Of a stretch of DNA of 64,000 nt, positions 60,401 through 64,000 are shown one piece after another. The position numbers were made by a program, and so were the translations under genes. Origin of the DNA: Cyathus striatus (lineage: Eukaryota > Basidiomycota > Agaricomycetes > Agaricales > Nidulariaceae); NCBI GenBank assembly GCA_025738555.1, contig JAOVFP010000001.1, forward strand, positions 8,184,001 to 8,248,000. Reading direction: 5' to 3'. Position 1 is the first letter of the stretch, and each line of letters begins with the position of its first letter. The notes beneath the pieces were generated by a model. The model ran no database searches. It was given only the letters and a program-made list of their open reading frames with translations, and was not told the origin of the DNA.

Positions 60401-63030
60401 TCCTTTACTTCACCATTAGAGATGTAGGACTAGGACGATTCATTCAGATAGATATAGATATTTCAGAATATACCTCTTTCATATGATAGATCCCCATAAT
60501 GCACGAATAAATGCAAAAATTAAAAATTAAAATCTTGCCTCCTTCCGCTACAATCATCATATGACAGGAATATAGTCTCGTCGCGCTGCGTTCATGTGCT
60601 GACTCATGTGTCATTTTCAGAACGCAGAAAACAAATATCCCACGCCTATCACTTCTGTCCGCCTATGGCACATCCCATCAATTAAGGTAAATCCAGTCTA
60701 CATGCACCACTTCTACCTCTTTAATTTACATCCTTTACTTCACCATTAGAAATGTAGGACTCGTACGATTCATTCAGATAGATGTAGATATTTCAGAATA
60801 TACCTATTTCATATGATAGATCCCCATAATGCATGAATAAATGCATAAATTAAACTTGAAAATCTTGCCTCCTTCCGCTACAATCATCATATGACAGGAA
60901 TATAGTCTCATCGCGCTGCGTTCATGTGCTGACTCATATGTCATTTTCAGAACGCAGAAAACATATATCCCACGCCTATCACGTCTGTCTGCCTATGGCA
61001 CATCCCATCAATTAAGGTAAATCCAGTCTACATGCACCACTCCCACTTCATTAATTTACATCCTCTACTTCGCTATTAAAAATGTAGGAAACACACAGTC
61101 CATTCAGATAGATGTAGATATTTCAGTATATACCTCTTTTATATGATAGATCCCCATAATGCACAAATAAATGCAAAAATTAAACATGAAACTCTTGCCT
61201 CCTTCTGCTACAATCATCATATGACAGGAATCTAGTCTCATCGCGCTGCGTTCATGTGCTGACTCATCTGTTATTTTCGGAATGCGCAACACAAATATCC
61301 CATGCTTATCACTTCTGTCCGCATATGGCACATCCCATCAATCATAAGATATCTAATCTACATGCACCACTTCTACCTCATTAATTTACATCCTCCAAAT
61401 CGCTATTAGAAATGTAGAACACGCACGATCCATTCAGTTAGATGTAGATATAACATAATATAATTATTCCATATTATACATCCTCATAATGCACTAATAA
61501 ATGCGATAAGTTACAGTTGAAGATCTTGCCTCCTTCCACCACATTCACCAAATGACAGGAATCTAGTCTCGTCGAACTGCATTCATGTGCTGACTCATCT
61601 TTCATTTTCGGAACGCGCAACACAAATATCCGACTCTTATCACATCTATCCGCGTATGGCACATCCCATCAATCATAGGATATCCAGTCTACATGCACCA
61701 CATCTTCCTCATTCATTTAGATCATCTGCTCCGCTATTAGAAATGTAGGAAACACACGATCTATTCCGTTAGATGTAGATATTTCGCAATATAATTATTC
61801 TATGTTATAGATCCACATAATGCACTAATAAATGCGATAAATTACAAACGAAGAACCTGCTTCCTTCCGCTACATTCACCAGATGACAGGAATCTAGTCT
61901 CATCGCGCTGCGTTCATGTGCTGACTCATCTGTTATTTTCGGAATGCGCAACACAAATATCCTATGCTTATCAGTTCTGTCCGCGTATGGCACATCCCAT
62001 CAATCATAGGATATCCGGTCTACATGCACCACTTCTACTTCATTAATTTACATCCTCTACGTCGCTATTATAAATGTAGAATAACTACGATCCGTTAATT
62101 TAGATGTAGATGGAATATAATATAATTATTCCATATTATACATCCTCATAATGCAACAATAAATGCGAAAAATTATAAATGAAGGACTTGTCTCCTTCCG
62201 CTACATTCACCAAATGACAGGAATCTAGTCTCGTCGCGCTGCGTTCATGTGCTGACTCATCTGTTATTTTCGGAATGCGCAACACAAATATCCTATGCTT
62301 ATCAGTTCTGTCCGCGTATGGCACATCCCATCAATCATAGGATATCCGGTCTACATGCACCACTTCTACTTCATTAATTTACATCCTCTACGTCGCTATT
62401 ATAAATGTAGAATAACTACGATCCGTTAATTTAGATATAGATATAATATAATATAATTTTTCCATATTATACATCCTCATAATGCAACAATAAATGCGAA
62501 AAATTACAAATGAAGGACTTGTCTCCTTCCGCTACATTCACCAAATGACAGGAATCTAGTCTCGTCGCGCTGCGTTCATGTGCTGAGTCATGTGTCATTT
62601 TCGGAATGCGCAACACAAATATCTCACGCTTATCACATCTGTCCGCGTATGGCATGTCCCATCAATCATAGGATATCCAGTCTACATGCACCACTTCTAT
62701 CTCGTTAATTTACATCCTCTACATCGCTATTAGAAATATAGAACACTCACGATCCATTCAGTTAGATGTAGATATAACGTAATATAATTTTTCCATATTA
62801 TACATCATCATAATGCACTAATAAATACGAAAAATTACAGATGAAGAACCTGCCTACTTCCGCCACATTCAGCAGATGACAGGAATCTAGTCTTGTCGCG
62901 CTGCGTTCTTGTGCTGACACATCTGTCATTTTCGGATCGCGGAAAACATATATCCCACGCTCACCACATCTGTCCGTATATGGATCATCCCATCAATTAT
63001 TCCAGTCCAGTTCTTATAGACTACATTTCA
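57420..63030 (-). repeat. 331-bp satellite array, right arm
   Basis: About 17 units of the same satellite in inverted orientation (CAGTCTACATGCACCAC, CGTCGCGCTG). The period is exactly 331 bp in the outer part (61,474; 61,805; 62,136; 62,467). Units at 58.6-61.1 kb are a more homogeneous sub-family, showing recent local expansion. The innermost units (57,480-58,300) are shorter and more diverged. The minus-strand frames of 60-75 codons recur as in the left arm. Confidence 0.85.
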
Positions 63031-63089
63031 CGTTACAATTTATACATTCTACAGACACATGGTCAACTAAGTGAACCGCAAAATAATAT

Positions 63090-63420
63090 TCTAACATTTA
63101 TAGTAGCTTGATATTCAAATTTTGGGTGTCGAGGTGAGAACAGGATGTAGTTCATGCACGTTAAAATTGTGGTCTAGCTGAACCACATATTTATAATTTT
63201 GACAATGTGGCGTAGTATGACCACTTTCCTAATACAAATGTAGTCTTATATCGCCACATGGGTTTCAGTATTAAACATTGCACTGACTAATTACTACATT
63301 ATGTTAGGTCCAGGTACATACCCATGTACCTCTAAGTGTTAGAGGTGCATACCCATGTACCTCTCGTTTGGCTCAATCTATGTACCATTGTGGAACCACA
63401 CATATTCCGCTACATGCCTC
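63090..63420 (-). repeat. Right terminal inverted region
   Basis: Reverse-complement counterpart of 34,758-35,090. Contains two direct copies of the GTACATACCCATGTACCTC word (63,315 and 63,346) where the left end has an inverted pair. The outermost bases (read inwards GAGGCATGTAGCGG) match the left tip only loosely. Confidence 0.6.
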
Positions 63421-63428
63421 AAGCAAGT
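63421..63428 (+). repeat. Candidate 8-bp target duplication, right
   Basis: AAGCAAGT, identical and in the same orientation as 34,750-34,757. Confidence 0.5.
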
Positions 63429-63429
63429 T

Positions 63430-63900
63430 GATCACATAAGATAATCAATTGGCCTTTCCGCATTAGTCTCGCATCACGTGAAGTTGAACTCAAACGACAC
63501 AGCCACTTGCTTGGCCTACTTCCGTAGTAAGTTACTGGTCTACAACTTGTCCGTTACAGGCTTACACCTCTCTCTCTCGCTCCCCACCTATCATACTTAC
63601 ATATCATCCTGCTATTCATGTTATAGCTAGGCTTTTATTGTGACTTCTATCAAGAGTTTGGATTTATACACGGAAGGAAGGAAGATGGACTAATAACTCG
63701 ACTCTAGTTCTAGTCCTATCATATCGCGATCCTCAAGACTCTGCATAACCCAGAACCAATACACCTTCAGTCCTATCTGCCTACTCCCCAGCATAAACAA
63801 GCCATTATGCGCTCAGAACATTGCTGTTTGGGCTTTCTAGAGATCGGGGCGTGAGCAGGAGGTAAGATCGCGTCATCCATCTTTTGCGTTTGCATTCACC
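63430..63900 (+). repeat. Dispersed repeat A, copy 4
   Basis: Begins GCATCACGTGAAGTTGAAC and AAACGACACAGCCACTTGC (63,472-63,514). It shares TAACTCGACTCTAGT(T/C)CTAG at about 63,694 with copy 3 (28,447) and CATCTTTTGCGTTTGCAT near 63,880. Plus-oriented. No working gene. The final 100 bp of the window hold nothing recognised. Confidence 0.5.
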
Positions 63901-64000
63901 TCCATATTGGAAGGGGACAGCGCCATTGGGGCCTCGCTGAGCGTAGCGAATATAACGAAATGCGCGGAAGATCCGGAGCGAGCCCTCCTCTGTGTACTGC

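Larger units (their letters stand above)
34758..63420. mobile_element. Candidate giant KDZ-type element, 28.66 kb
   Basis: Defined by a perfect 8-bp direct repeat outside and by mirror-image organisation inside. On each side, moving inwards, come a diverged end of about 330 bp, a 331-bp satellite array in opposite orientation, and a cysteine-cluster gene (42.4-43.5 minus, 56.2-57.3 plus) with a shared upstream motif. The core carries a KDZ-like transposase reading rightwards and three genes reading leftwards. Most cargo frames are intact across many introns, so the element, or at least its genes, has been under selection recently. The transposase has one apparent frameshift. KDZ elements with cargo are known in basidiomycetes; satellite-built ends of this size are not something recognised here. 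The alternative is a chance inverted arrangement of a local satellite. Confidence 0.55.

Overview
The window looks like the genome of a basidiomycete fungus, probably an agaricomycete. Every gene that can be modelled has many introns of about 40-60 bp with fungal-type splice sites. The recognisable families (DUF6589, DUF6533-like membrane proteins, KDZ-type transposase with cysteine clusters, fungal-style RecQ helicase, hAT and PIF/Harbinger) are typical of that group. No tRNA, rRNA or ordinary housekeeping gene was recognised. The window is almost wholly repeats and mobile DNA.

Layout. 0.36-1 kb: a decayed unknown gene. 1.1-4.8 kb: a broken RecQ-like helicase tail facing a broken DUF6589 gene. 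5.2-8.4 kb: a hAT transposase with its whole exon chain preserved but two in-frame TGA codons, with a 277-bp TA-flanked MITE just upstream. 9-20.3 kb and 28.3-33.6 kb: several families of dispersed repeats, including three decayed copies of a DUF6533-like gene (9.98-11.80, 14.83-17.65, 31.86-33.57 kb), the middle one split by a 1.1-kb solo-LTR-like insertion. 20.28-24.60 kb: a 4.3-kb element with 38-bp terminal inverted repeats and no transposase. 24.62-28.26 kb: an apparently intact PIF/Harbinger transposon with both of its genes. 29.91-30.59 kb: a TA-flanked 687-bp element that keeps only a small helix-turn-helix ORF.

The main discovery is at 34,758-63,420: a candidate giant element of 28.66 kb. 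It is bounded by a perfect 8-bp direct repeat (AAGCAAGT). Its ends are diverged inverted copies of each other (about 330 bp each), followed inwards by long arrays of a 331-bp satellite in opposite orientations (about 7.0 kb on the left, 5.6 kb on the right), and then by paralogous cysteine-cluster genes in opposite orientations. The unique core holds a KDZ-like transposase with one apparent frameshift, a third relative of the cysteine-cluster gene, a 780-residue unknown protein built partly from five near-identical tandem exons with GC-AG introns, and a protein of about 415 residues with two C-x2-C...CPH modules and a C-terminal coiled coil. The simplest reading is a cargo-carrying KDZ-type DNA transposon with satellite-built inverted ends. 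Mobility and the cargo functions are inference.

Splice models were made by hand from splice sites, reading phase and comparison between paralogous copies in the window. Family assignments rest on remembered motifs, not on a search.
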